Source of the DNA: Panorpa germanica
Taxonomy: Eukaryota; Arthropoda; Insecta; Mecoptera; Panorpidae
Direction: 5' to 3'
DNA: 64,000 nucleotides
Assembly: GCA_963678705.1 (NCBI GenBank)
Contig: OY783208.1
Coordinates: 62,001-126,000 of the forward strand
Below are positions 34,961 to 46,700 of the stretch, piece after piece (within the stretch, counting starts at the first letter, position 1; each line of letters starts with the position of its first letter). The notes beneath the pieces were generated by a model that was given only the letters and a program-made list of their open reading frames with translations, was not told the DNA's origin and ran no database searches. The position numbers were made by a program, and so were the translations under genes.

Positions 34961-36002
34961 TTGGATAATTGATTAATTATAATTCATTTAAATATTTTAG
35001 TTAAGTTAATTTCTCCACTGTGTACAATCTTTAAGACATGGCTTAGAAAGTGGTTAATAACAGCTATAGATATTACTTCAATAATCTTGTAATTACAAAA
35101 GCCTTAATCATTATTAAATTAGCTACTAATTAGTAAAAGGATGTTGTAATTATATGTCAATCATTAAGGAATACATTTCACTATTTTAGGTTAACTTTAT
35201 TCAAGGTAATTACAACTTTATATTAAAAATAACATAACAGGAACTTAAGATATAACTTTCTGTAGGAAATTGTGTAAAAACAGGAATGTAAATATTTAAT
35301 ATATAACCTTAACATTATGCTTTAAGTTTGAATTATATTAAAATAGTTTGTGTCATCTTTTCGTTATGTTGTTTTTACAGTACCACTAAACTATATTTAT
35401 AATTATATTAATTACTAACGAATTGGTAAACCTTTTAACTAATTAGTTTATCCTAATATTTTATATTTAAGATCGATCACATTAAAAATTATAAGAACTG
35501 TCAAATATTTTCGGTTGTTATTTACTACCGATAGAGGCAGCACTGTGCTAGTATTACAACTTATATAGAAATGACACTTCTCACGATTTTTATTTTACCT
35601 GACGTTTACATCGATTTTACAGATCTAATAATTGTGTGATATGTCTTCTTAGAGAATTAAGGAAGCTCTCTAGCTTCTTAGATTTGTCTAAGTGTCTATA
35701 TGTCACACGTAAAATGGGTTTAAAATTGGTTCAAAAGCGCGCGACATTCAATTTCTCTAGCTGTCAAAAAAATACACTCTACTAAATCTAAGATTGTAAT
35801 TGCAAACGGAAAAACTAATTAATAATCTTTCCTGATTAATTTAGGTGTGTCCTCTGTTGACAGCAAGTGATTTAAAGGCTCTTTTCTAAGATTTGTGACT
35901 CGACAAAAAAATCTATTAAGATTTTTCTACGTACGATAAAAACTACAGGTACAGTCATTCTAAAAAGTTTGTTACGTATTACTTAAATATTTATTCATTT
36001 TG
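34961..36002. other. Gene-free AT-rich DNA
   Basis: No exon or named repeat recognised. Confidence 0.4.
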
Positions 36003-36501
36003 ATGGGCTTGTGTCCTCATTTTTTAGTGGTCGATTCTTCAATTGATGTTAATCAATGTGTATTGGCGTGTCTATTTTATTAAATATCTAAATGTTGACG
36101 GAGATATAGCAATTAAAAGTTTGAATTGTAGTTTTAGCGCTAGAAATGGTCGCCCATATTTATGACGTAACATGTTTTGTAGCTGTTGGTAGTCCTGTGT
36201 ATCTAGTACGCAAAGAATAATAAGTTTTCATTTTATTTAACCCTGCTAAGGCAGACATAATATTGAAATTTGATTGTTCCTTGAAACAGCTGTAAATAAT
36301 ATTTGATATTTTGATATATAAATACATATAGCAGAGATTTATGAGCTGTAAGGTTGGCAGCGGTTGTGATGTCACATGCATTTGGAATGTGTACAACGTT
36401 GAATCCCTTTAATAATTAAAGACTTTTTTAATTGTTAATATCTCCTAACATATAACGAGTTATTAGTTTTATAGAAATTAAGACATAGGACACAAGCCCA
36501 T
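36003..36501 (-). mobile_element. MITE family A, copy 7
   Basis: Full-length in reverse orientation with intact ATGGGCTTGTGTCC/GGACACAAGCCCAT termini. The interior is about 70 bp shorter than copy 10 and carries the CTAGTACG variant; this may be the better defined subfamily master. Confidence 0.85.
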
Positions 36502-37696
36502 TACTGATTTGTTTACATAAAAAAACAAGGTAAAATAACTTACTTAATAGAAATCGTAAAAGCGTGTAAATACTTCACCAAATAACTTATTACATACACG
36601 CATAATATTAAAATTTGTACATTAACTGAAGGTTATATTAATAACTGTTACAAATAGAAAGATAATGAAGTGTAACGATTTCAAAAAAAATACTTAAAAT
36701 TATTTCTTTATGTTTGCAGAGACACCTAGCGGAATTAGAGCGAACTGCCTTGAGCTATGTCAATAATAAATAACCCAATGCCAAGAGGAGGAGGAGGAGA
36801 GGAGAAGGGGGACGGATATGAATTTGGAGAGGTGTTTAACAAAGGTAAAAGAAAACACTGAGATATTTGTTTTGTTATTTAATACATTATATTGTTTGTT
36901 TTATTTATTACTTGTCAGAATTATCGCGGCCATTTTGAAATAGTTATATCTTTAAGCTAGTCTCACACTGCTAGATTACATTGTATCCAGTGGGAATTTA
37001 TGTTAGACTGCTATCGATTCTATTGATCGATATATCGATACTTTAATTTGCATTGTGCACAATATTTCTATAAATTCTAGAAATGTATTTTAAATATTGT
37101 CCTTTAAATATTTTAATAAAGTTAATAAAAATTTATATCCGATTTCACAGTCCTGGTTTAAAGGGACAAGAACGAGATAGTTTTAAATACAAGTGACTTC
37201 ACAGTTGAATTTTTGATATTGTAAAGCTAAAAAAGACATTTGTAGCATCGGCACGAATTATACGGGCAATCCGTCGATAAGTGAAGCAGAGGGGGCCACA
37301 TATTTAGAGGCTCCAAATATTGCTAAATTAATAAATAAAAATAATTATTTAATTAATTCTGTTTCAAAGACAGTGTGAATGCTTACACTCAATAATTTCG
37401 TAGGATGACATATACCATTAGTTTATGAGTTATAGTGGTTCCATCCTACGAACTTATTGAGTTATGCGATGTGTCGATGCCTTACCGATTTTGGAATGGA
37501 ACCAACATTTGTAGGGCCCCGTATAACCAAATCCATTACCCCATTTATCCGCTCGGTTTGATTTCGAAAATCTAAGACTGTCTTTGCGATCAGGTCATTC
37601 GTAATTCGGCAGTAGTTGATTTCCACGCTCTAAAAAGTAGAAAAATGTTTTAACTTAAGACAGTTTTGTCTCCATTTCAAAAATTTGGTGCACTAT
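36502..37696. other. Gene-free DNA downstream of the LRR gene
   Basis: Contains a GGAGGAGGAGGAGAGGAG purine run (36786-36803) and family C-like pieces near 36960-37110. No exon. Confidence 0.4.
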
Positions 37697-38770
37697 TTAT
37701 TTTATACCCACTTTTAAACATTTGCAGTGTTCTATAACGGAAAGGATCTCTTCGTCAGTGACCATGCAATCTAAAACTTCAAATTTTTCCAAATTTTGAC
37801 AATTTCCAATCGGGTATAACACAGAAAATAATTCGGATTTGTATGTAAACATACTATTATAATTTTCGATTCTTAGTTCTTTCAAATTTGGAAAATTTTG
37901 AAAATAACTAAACCCTTTTGGATGGAAAAATGTTGAGGAAAGTTTCAGATATAGAACTTCTAAATTTGGACAATTTTCAGAGATCATTTTGAGCTCTTCA
38001 TCCCCGAAAGAATTTGTTTGGTAAAGCGCTAATTTCTTTAACCGTTTTAAATGCATAATAGAAGTCAAATTTTGAAAAAGGGTCATTCCAAAAACTAATT
38101 CTTCCAAATATGGCGCTGAGTGTACAAAATGTGAAAGATAGAAATCGTTCCAGCTTGAGATGTGGTCCATTCTGAAAGATTTTAGACGTCTGAAGGAATT
38201 AATAACCCCAACCAACCAAACGGGGCACAAATTTTCGGTTCCCACAAGCTTCAACGTCTTCACACCGTCGGGTAGATATCTCAGACATTTTCCTCGAACC
38301 CTTCGACACGCGTCGTCCAGGATAACGTGTCCCAATCTTCGGTTTTTCTTAAAGATATCCTTCAGATAATATTCGTCAGCATCAAAGGCAATATTTAGAT
38401 ATCTTAAAGTCGAAATTTCGCCCAAATTTTGCAAATGCGACGCTGTAAGAAGAACAGCAGGTGCATCTAAGACCTTCAACGTCTTAAGTTTCCGAAATAG
38501 TGATCCTGGAATGTTCGAAAAATATTCTGGCCTGCATGGACAAGTTATTTTCAAAATTTTGAGGTCCTCGCACAATTTTAAAAACGGTATTATAACCGCC
38601 AATTCGGAAATTGATTTTACGTCGATAATTAGTTCCTTTTTTTGGGCCCAGTATTTGTGGATGTTCACTTTCGTTGCTGGAATAGCTTCTTCAAGTGCTT
38701 TGATGCTAGCAGGTGGTAGATAATTTAATATACCGGAAAAGGAATCGATATTTAAATCTTGCAACAACAT
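37697..38770 (-). CDS. F-box-like/leucine-rich-repeat protein (357 aa)
   Basis: One uninterrupted coding exon. The N-terminus (LQDLNIDSFSGILNYLPPAS, about residues 3-22) resembles an F-box. It is followed by about ten irregular LRRs, the clearest being LKRLKKLALY, DEELKMISENCPNLEVLYLK, FPNLKELRIEN and CQNLEKFEVL near the C-terminus. F-box/LRR proteins usually recruit substrates to SCF ubiquitin ligases; here that is inference. The frame is open to an ATG at 38815, but TTTTGTTTTTTTCAG at 38794-38808 looks like a splice acceptor. I therefore chose the ATG at 38770, in a good GACGCCATG context. A plausible 5'-UTR donor (TTG|GTAAGTAAT) ends an exon at 39512, and the frame across that junction holds stops and no ATG. 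The presumed intron contains MITE copy 8. The target is unknown. Confidence 0.8.
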   Translation of the reverse strand: MLLQDLNIDSFSGILNYLPPASIKALEEAIPATKVNIHKYWAQKKELIIDVKSISELAVIIPFLKLCEDLKILKITCPCRPEYFSNIPGSLFRKLKTLKVLDAPAVLLTASHLQNLGEISTLRYLNIAFDADEYYLKDIFKKNRRLGHVILDDACRRVRGKCLRYLPDGVKTLKLVGTENLCPVWLVGVINSFRRLKSFRMDHISSWNDFYLSHFVHSAPYLEELVFGMTLFQNLTSIMHLKRLKKLALYQTNSFGDEELKMISENCPNLEVLYLKLSSTFFHPKGFSYFQNFPNLKELRIENYNSMFTYKSELFSVLYPIGNCQNLEKFEVLDCMVTDEEILSVIEHCKCLKVGIK

Positions 38771-38854
38771 GGCGTCTTTGTTTTGTTGTCTACCTGAAAA
38801 AAACAAAACTTTCACAATTTATTTCTCTACAATACTTCAGTTCTAGTAGAACTA

Positions 38855-39422
38855 GATTTTTCAACTGTTGATTGAACTTGATGTTAATAAATGTGTATTG
38901 GCGTGTCTATTTTATTAAATATCTAAATATTGACGGAGATATAGCAATTAAAAGTTTGAATTGTAGTTTTAGCGCTAGAAATGGTCGGCCATATTTGTAT
39001 GACGTGAAATGCATTTTAACGTCAGTTATTTGTTGAGTAAGTCAGTGCTGTGGTAATGTTTTGTAGCTGTTGGTAGTCAAATAATCAAGTCAAGTCAAAG
39101 AATAATAAGTTTACATTTTATTTAACCCTGTTACGGCAGACATAATATTGAAATTTTATTGTTCCTTCAAATAGCTGTAAATAATATTTGATATTTTGAT
39201 ACATAAATACACATAGCAGAGATTTATGAGCTGTAAGGTTGGCAGCGGTTGTGATGTCACATGCATTTGGAGTGTGTACAACGTTGAATCCCTTTAATAA
39301 TTAAAGAAACAAAATGACTTTTTTATTTGTTAATACCTCCTAACATATAACGAGTTCTAGTAACCCACTTTATCAATGTGTAGTACACTTTTATAGAAAT
39401 TAAGACATAGGACACTAGCCCA
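38855..39422 (-). mobile_element. MITE family A, copy 8
   Basis: Reverse orientation; lacks the first ~35 bp on its left side but keeps the GGACACTAGCCCAT end. It sits in the presumed 5'-UTR intron of the LRR gene. Confidence 0.8.
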
Positions 39423-39500
39423 TTTACTTGTCAAATAACAAAAGGAAAGAAACAAAAACATATACGATTTTTCTAACCTCAAAAAACAATATAATATATT

Positions 39501-39570
39501 CTATTACTTACCAAGTTGATGTTTAACACTCTACTAAATAATATTGAAATAAATTGTACCCTTATAAAGT
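39501..39570 (-). promoter_or_regulatory. Possible 5' exon end and TATA box of the LRR gene
   Basis: On the minus strand, CTTTATAAGG (39559-39569) would place a start about 30 bp before a short exon ending in the strong donor TTG|GTAAGT (39506-39514). Its position matches the acceptor at 38794. Suggestive only. Confidence 0.35.
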
Positions 39571-39769
39571 CCATAGTCCATATTTAAATTAGTCAATATT
39601 ATACAACAAATAAATGACCGATATTTACCAATTTATCATTATTTGTTTGGATAAGTGATTCACCCCCCAGACAACATTATTTAGTATGTCGGATACAATA
39701 GATATTATTCCACACCGCTGTAAAATTTACCACAACACCGACTTACATTTTTACCCATATCTCTTAAAC

Positions 39770-40300
39770 CCGTTGCAGTATCTAAACTTATCAGCCACCA
39801 TTTTAAAGGGCTTTTAACGTTCTACAACTTTCATTAAAACATTTTTTCGATAAAATCAATACTTTACGTATATTTATTAAATTAAAAATATCTAACATAT
39901 TTTTGTTATTAGTAAAGTTTCAAACCAGGAAGTATAGAAGCATGTAGAAGTCGATTTTTATGATTTTTTTGCAGCTAAATGAAAGCTTATTTCTTATTTC
40001 TGTTTAAACATCTTCTTAGGGCACGTCTTCACCTTCTTAAAAGTATTTTTGGAACGTAAGAATATTAATTATTACCTGAGATATATCCATACGCAAGTCA
40101 CCTTGTTTTTCAGGCAATTATACTATATTATCTGTTCTAGAAATCGCATTATTTTTCGATTCACTAATTATCTATTAATTAATAATTTTAAGAGAATATT
40201 TTTGCACCACGTTGGATTGTTATTCATAAACAGTGTGTGAGCAAAATTTGAGCCCGATAGCTTATCAGAAACAAGCCTGAATTAAGTACTAAGACATTAA
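39770..40300 (+). mobile_element. Repeat family C, copy 1 (63-aa open frame)
   Basis: About 530 bp, nearly identical to 43560-44110 (minus) and 46540-47080 (plus). The open frame starting MERKNINYYL (40049-40240) recurs in all three with one or two changes, but it has no known family and is low-complexity. It lies just upstream of FAR-3 exon 2. Confidence 0.8.
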
Positions 40301-40707
40301 AAACATTTTTTTAATATAACAAATACTTTGTTTAGAAATGTATCCCAAAGTAAATTGTTTCTAAAATAAACGTATGTTGTTTGTACAAGTAAAATACGTT
40401 ATTTAAAATTATTTAGATTTCTAATTAGCTTAATTCATTAATATTATACAAAAGAATTCAAGGTCGTTCTTATTCAATAGAAAACTTGATGTGTAACGAA
40501 TGTTACCCATCCTTAAAACATAAATCAGATAAACAACACATTCTTTAAAGTGTTATGTAACTTTTACATAACACAAATTTCATAAGTTTCGAAAAGTACA
40601 ACTACTAACTTTGAAATAGAGTGATATTGTTTTTTAACAACGATTTATATGTAGTTGTGTTTTAGGATTTAATTAATGCTAATTATATTAACGAAATTGT
40701 TTTGCAG

Positions 40708-43700
40708 GAACTCCGATTCAAGAGTTTTTTGCCTCTAGATCTGTCTTAATTACTGGGGGGACTGGGTTTTTTGGAAAAGGTAAGTTTTAATTGCATATTT
40801 AATTAATAATTATTATTTTAATTAAATTCATTGACCAGAGGCTGTCATTTGCATTTGTTTGAGACATGCAGAGCCATCTAGTATTGCAATTTGGAACTAT
40901 GAACTTTGCTGTCAAACTTTGCACATAACATATCTGTGTCAATAACGTTATAATTAATTAAATAAACATATTTCTTTATATATAATTAGTAATTTGTTGT
41001 AATTAATTAATTCCGCTATTAAATACAAACATAACACTTAGTTTGAGACACGCAGAGTCATCTAGTATTGCAATTTGGAACTATGAACTTTGCTGTCAAA
41101 CTTTGCACATAACTTATCTGTGTCAATAACGTTATAATTAATTAAATAAACATATTTCTTTATATATAATTAGTAATTTGTTGTAATTAATTAATTCCTC
41201 TATTAAATACAACCACAACACTTAGTGACAATGATAAGGTAGAAAATAATTAGATAAAAATGTGTTGTGAAAAGTGTTTCAAAATAGGAGCACCGTATAT
41301 GTATATTTATTTTTACAGTTTTAATCGACAAATTACTAAGAACATGCCCCAATATCGACAATCTGTACCTCCTGGTGCGAAACAAGAAAGGAAAGGACAT
41401 GGAAACCAGAGTCGAAGAGATTTTTAAAGATTTGGTAGGTACCAAGTATAAAATAGAGTGCGTATAGTGGGGTAGTTATTAATATATAAATAAACTAATA
41501 GATATTTGATCGTCTAAAACAAGAAGTGCCTAAATTTCGTTATAAAATAATTGGTGTCAGCGGTGATTGTGGTCTTCCTGATCTTGGAATATCTGCAGAG
41601 GATCGTGCTACTATTATTAAGAACGTCTCCGTGGTCTTTCATTGTGCTGCAACTGTCAGGTAAGCTGGAGAACGATTGTTCAATACCTTTGATAATTATT
41701 ATATGTGACTATACCCTTTTGTTTTCACTTTGTAAAAAAAACTACTGCATATTTGTATGTTTTATTATGCTTATTGTATTCTCAAAACATGTCAAATGCA
41801 CTACGTAATATTTATTTTACCACTTTTAATTAAGAAATAGGAGATATTACGGGTTAAAGTTGCAAATTCAAAATTGAGGTTATGTCACCACTGTTATGTG
41901 TATCAATTGACAGCTTTTGGATTATTTAGATTCAAACTAAATGTTCTATGAAACGTAAAATTAAGTATTTAGAATGATTTATTTTTCTGATCACAGATTT
42001 GACGAAAAGTTAAAAATAGCCGTTGGAATTAACGTAGCAGGAACAAAAGAGATGGTTAATTTGTGCAAAGACCTTTCAGAACTCAAGGTAAGTCTTTTAA
42101 TTGTTTCTGATGATGATTGTTGCTTAATAAAGTCATCTTCTAGGCTCTAGTCCATGTGTCGACAGCGTACGCTAATTGTAACGTTAAGCAAATCGACGAG
42201 AAGTTCTATAATCCAACGATCTCTGGAGAAAATCTCATAAAACTTGCAGAATGCACTGATGAAGGCCTCCTTGACAGCATCACTCCACAGTACGTCTATT
42301 TTTACGCAGGTTTCTTGAGATAGAAGCTTGTAAAAGAAGTATACTTTAAAAATAACACATTTCTGGAGACTTGTGTCTAGATTAATTCAGAATTTTAAAT
42401 TTATTTCAGGGTTTTAGGAGACTGGCCTAATACTTATGCCTTCACCAAATGTGTAGCTGAAAATATCATCATTAAGTCAGCGAAGGATCTTCCTGCTGGA
42501 GTTTTTAGACCTGCAGTAGGTGAGGACAAGTTATATCTCGCAAAAACATCACCAACACTATATGGAGATGGTAAAAAAGCGTCCACCCTCTGCAGAAATG
42601 TCTTTTACGTAGTGGATCAAAATTTGAAGTCAATCGGATGATTAATTCTTGAGCTATAGGCTACAAAACGTCTTTAAATATAAATCTGCAGGTATCTACA
42701 GCAGTTTCAACATGTGCAACAAGACGTTGCAACTAAGCAAACATTCCAAATGAATTGTAACACAAATTAAAGTGGGGCCACTTCAACAGGGGGACCACAA
42801 CAGATTTAAATAGAGTCTGAGATAAATTTACCATCTCCAGTTCGAATTTATCTCAGACTCTATTTAAGTCTGTTGAAGTGGCCTCACTTTAAACACACTT
42901 TAACTTGTGTTATAATTCATTTGGATTGTTTGCTTAGTTGCAACGTCTTGTTGAAACTGCTGTAGATACCTGGAGATTTATATTTAAAGCTTTTAAGCGG
43001 CTGATATCCAATTTTAAAGACGTTTTGTAGCTTATAGCTCAAGAATTAATCGTCCGATTGACTTCAAATTTTGATCCACTACGTAAAAGATCTTTCTGCA
43101 GAGGGTGAACGCTTTTTTATCATCTCCAGCTGATTTAAAATGGAATCTAAGAATACAGCAACAGTTTTATATGTGCAGCAGGACGACTAAAGAAACAGCA
43201 ACATTAAAAAATAGCTTTTGCTGGATTAAATAAAGATGAAGATGTTTTTAAGCAACACGTATTTGTTAACACTTCTAAATTTTAAAGGATATACGTATAT
43301 CAATATCAGTAATAAGAAATTAGCACATTTTTAACTTTAATTTGTATTGTGAACAATATCTTAAATTCTAGAAATGTATATTGCATGTACTGATAGTCAT
43401 TATCAATTCCCTACAATTTGTGTGTACAACCATTACAGTATCTAAACTTATCAGCCACCATTTTAAAGGATTTTTAACGTTCTAAAACTTTTATTAAAAC
43501 ATTTTTTTGATAAAATCAATCTAGTGTGTCAAATCAATCTTTAACAAATTTATAGTGGACTTTAGCAGATTCTAACGTAAATGTCTTAGTGCTTAATTTA
43601 GGCTTGTTTCTGATAAGCTATCGGGCTCAAATTTTGCTCACACACTGTTTGTGAATAACAATCCAACGTGGTGCAAAAATATTCTCTTAAAATTATTAAT

Positions 43701-46700
43701 TAATAGATAATTAGTGAATCGAAAAATAATGCGATTTCTAGAATAGATAATATAGTATAATTGCCTGAAAAACAAGGTGACTTGCGTATGGATATATCTC
43801 AGGTAATAATTAATATTCTTACGTTCCAAAAATACTTTTAAGAAGGTGAAGACGTGCCCTAAGAAGATGTTTAAACAGAAATAAGAAATAAGCTTTCATT
43901 TAGCTGCAAAAAAATCATAAAAATCGACTTCTACATGCATCTATACTTCCTGGTTTGAAACTTTACTAATAACAAAAATATCTTAGATATTTTTAATCTA
44001 ATAAATATACGTAAAGTATTGATTTTATCAAAAAAATGTTTTAATAAAAGTTGTAGAACGTTAAAAATCCTTTAAAATGATGGCTGATAAGTTTAGATAC
44101 TGTAACGGGTTTAAGAGATATGGGTAAAAATGTAAGTGCATGCACTTTGATTGAAGTGGTATTTAAGATATTGTTCACAACACAAATTAAAGTTAAAAAC
44201 AGGCAATTGTAAGGGGCCCACTTCAACGGGGGGACTTCAAAGCAATCTTTAACATATTTATAGTGGACTGTAGTAGATTTACATGAAGTCTGAGAAAAAT
44301 TCACAACTGAATTCAAATACTGAAATAAAATACGAAATTATTGAAACAAAAAAATGATTCTAGAACCAACGATAGCTATTGATGTTGTGAATAACTTATT
44401 CAAATTTCAGACGATTCGGTTGAATAGTTTTTCTATTTTCTACAACTAAATTAAATGAGATAAAAGTTTTAAGTCTGCTTAGGCTATATGGCTATTTATA
44501 TATGCTAAGACGTCTGTAGAAACGAAACTATTGGCAATGTCCTTACAAAAATTTAACAGTATATTCTTAAAAGACTATACTTTCGAAATATCAAAAAAAT
44601 AAAACGATTTTTTGAAAATTTTAGACCACCCCCTTGAATAAATAGATAATGCACCACCTAGTTCTGAATTTTAAGCTAAATTTAAATCAGTTTCTATTCC
44701 TAGTTCACAGGCAATTACTATTCTTCCTTGTTGTGCCTGTGTTTCATGGTGTAGCTTCACCAGCAGCTAATTGTTGGGGCACTGCCTTCCACTTTGTCTT
44801 ATCTTAAAGATAATTGAATCTACAAAGGTGTCTAATTGTTACTTTCTTTGTTTAGTTGTTGCAACAAGTAAGGAACCCGTTCCAGGATGGATTGACAACT
44901 TATACGGCCCCAATGGCGTAGTCCTAGGCGTCGGTGCAGGCCTCCTTCGAATAATGCAAACAGATTCCAGTGTGAATGCCAACCTGGTGCCAGTAGACCT
45001 CTCTGTAAACGCGTTGATAGCCACGGCGTGGGATGTTGGAGTCAATAAGTAAGAAACACAAAAACACACCTAAACTTTGTGTCCTCATTTTTAGTGGTCG
45101 ATTTTTCAATTGTTGATTGAAATTGATGTTAATAAATGTGTATTGGCGTGTCTATTTTATTAAATATCTAAATGTTGACGGAGATATAGCAATTAAAAGT
45201 TTGAATTGTAGTTTTAGCGCTAGAAATGTCACAGGTCAGTGCTGTGGTAATGTTTTGTAGCTGTTGGTAGTCAAAATAATCAAGTCAAGTCAAAGAATAA
45301 TAACTTTTTATTTTATTTAACCCTGCTAAGGCAGACATAATATTGAAATTTGATTATTCCTTGAAACAGCTGTAAATAATATTTCATATTTTGATATATA
45401 AATACATATAGCAGAGATTTATGAGCGGTTGTGATGTCACATGCATTTGGAATGTGTACAACGTTGAATGCCTTTAATAATTAAAGAGACAAAATGACTT
45501 TTTTAATTGTTAATATCTCTTAACATATAAGGAGTTCTAGTAACCCACTTTATCAATATGCAGTACACTTTTATAGAAATTAAGACATAGGACACAAGCC
45601 CATTAATTATTTGTTTCAATTGTTACAGGTACGACGAGCCACCAATTTTTAATTTTGTATCTTCAACACAAAATCCGATAACGTGGGGTGAATTTTTGAA
45701 AATAAATAGAAAATTAGGGGAAGAAAGGCCCACGCAAAAGTCTATATGGTACCCAACAATATCTTTAACGAAATATAAATTGTTATTTTACATATATAGT
45801 CTATTTATGCACCTTATCCCGGCCTGCATTGTGGATTTAGGGCTCTTTGTGTCTGGAAGGAAGCCTAAGTGAGTATTGTACATGGGTAGACAATTGGGAA
45901 GTTTCTTATTTCGTGTAAAATAATGTGTTTTTTCATCTTGTTTCAGATTGTTACATGCGTATAAGAAGATTAATAAATTTTTACACGTTATTTCTTATTT
46001 TAATACACAGGAGTGGACTTTCACGGATTATAATACACAGGTAGGCCCCAAAGTCTAATTAAGAAGCTAATTAATTAATATTTTAAGACTATGTTAAACC
46101 TATTGCTTGCTGTATCAATCAGATCAATCGACAAACAAATGCTTCCATCTTAATGCAATTGAATTGCAAATAATTAAATATTTAATAATTGTAATATTGC
46201 ACATCTCCAGGCTTATTGGTCCAGAAGAATACAATTAAACAAAGATGGTGTATTAACCAGGGCCGTAATAGGCAAAGAATAAATATATATAAAAATTATA
46301 GATGCAAATGAATCTAAATTAAAACTGTATTAGAAAAAGAAATAATAAGCAACGCACCGTTCTATCCAGTGTGAATTCTTCTCAGACTTCGTGTAAAACT
46401 AGTACAGTCCACTATAAATATATTATAGTGCCTCCGTTGAAGTAAGCCCCGCACAATTGCCCATTTTTAACTTTAATTTGTGTTGTGAACAATATCTTAA
46501 ATACCACTTCACTCAAAGTGCATGTGCTTACATTTTTACCCATAACTCCTAAACCCATTACAGTACCTAAACTTATCAACCACCATTTTAAAGGATTTTT
46601 AACGTTCTACAACTTTTATTTCAACATTTTTTTGATAAAATCAATACTTTACGTATATTTATTAAATTAAAAATATCTAACATATTTTTGTTATTAGTAA

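Noticed and set aside
38160..38723. Plus-strand open frames
   Set aside because: Antisense shadows of the LRR gene.
39690..39725. ATGTCGGATACAATAG as first exon of FAR-3
   Set aside because: The only nearby donor (CTGTAAAA) is weak and joining it to exon 2 creates a TGA stop at the junction.
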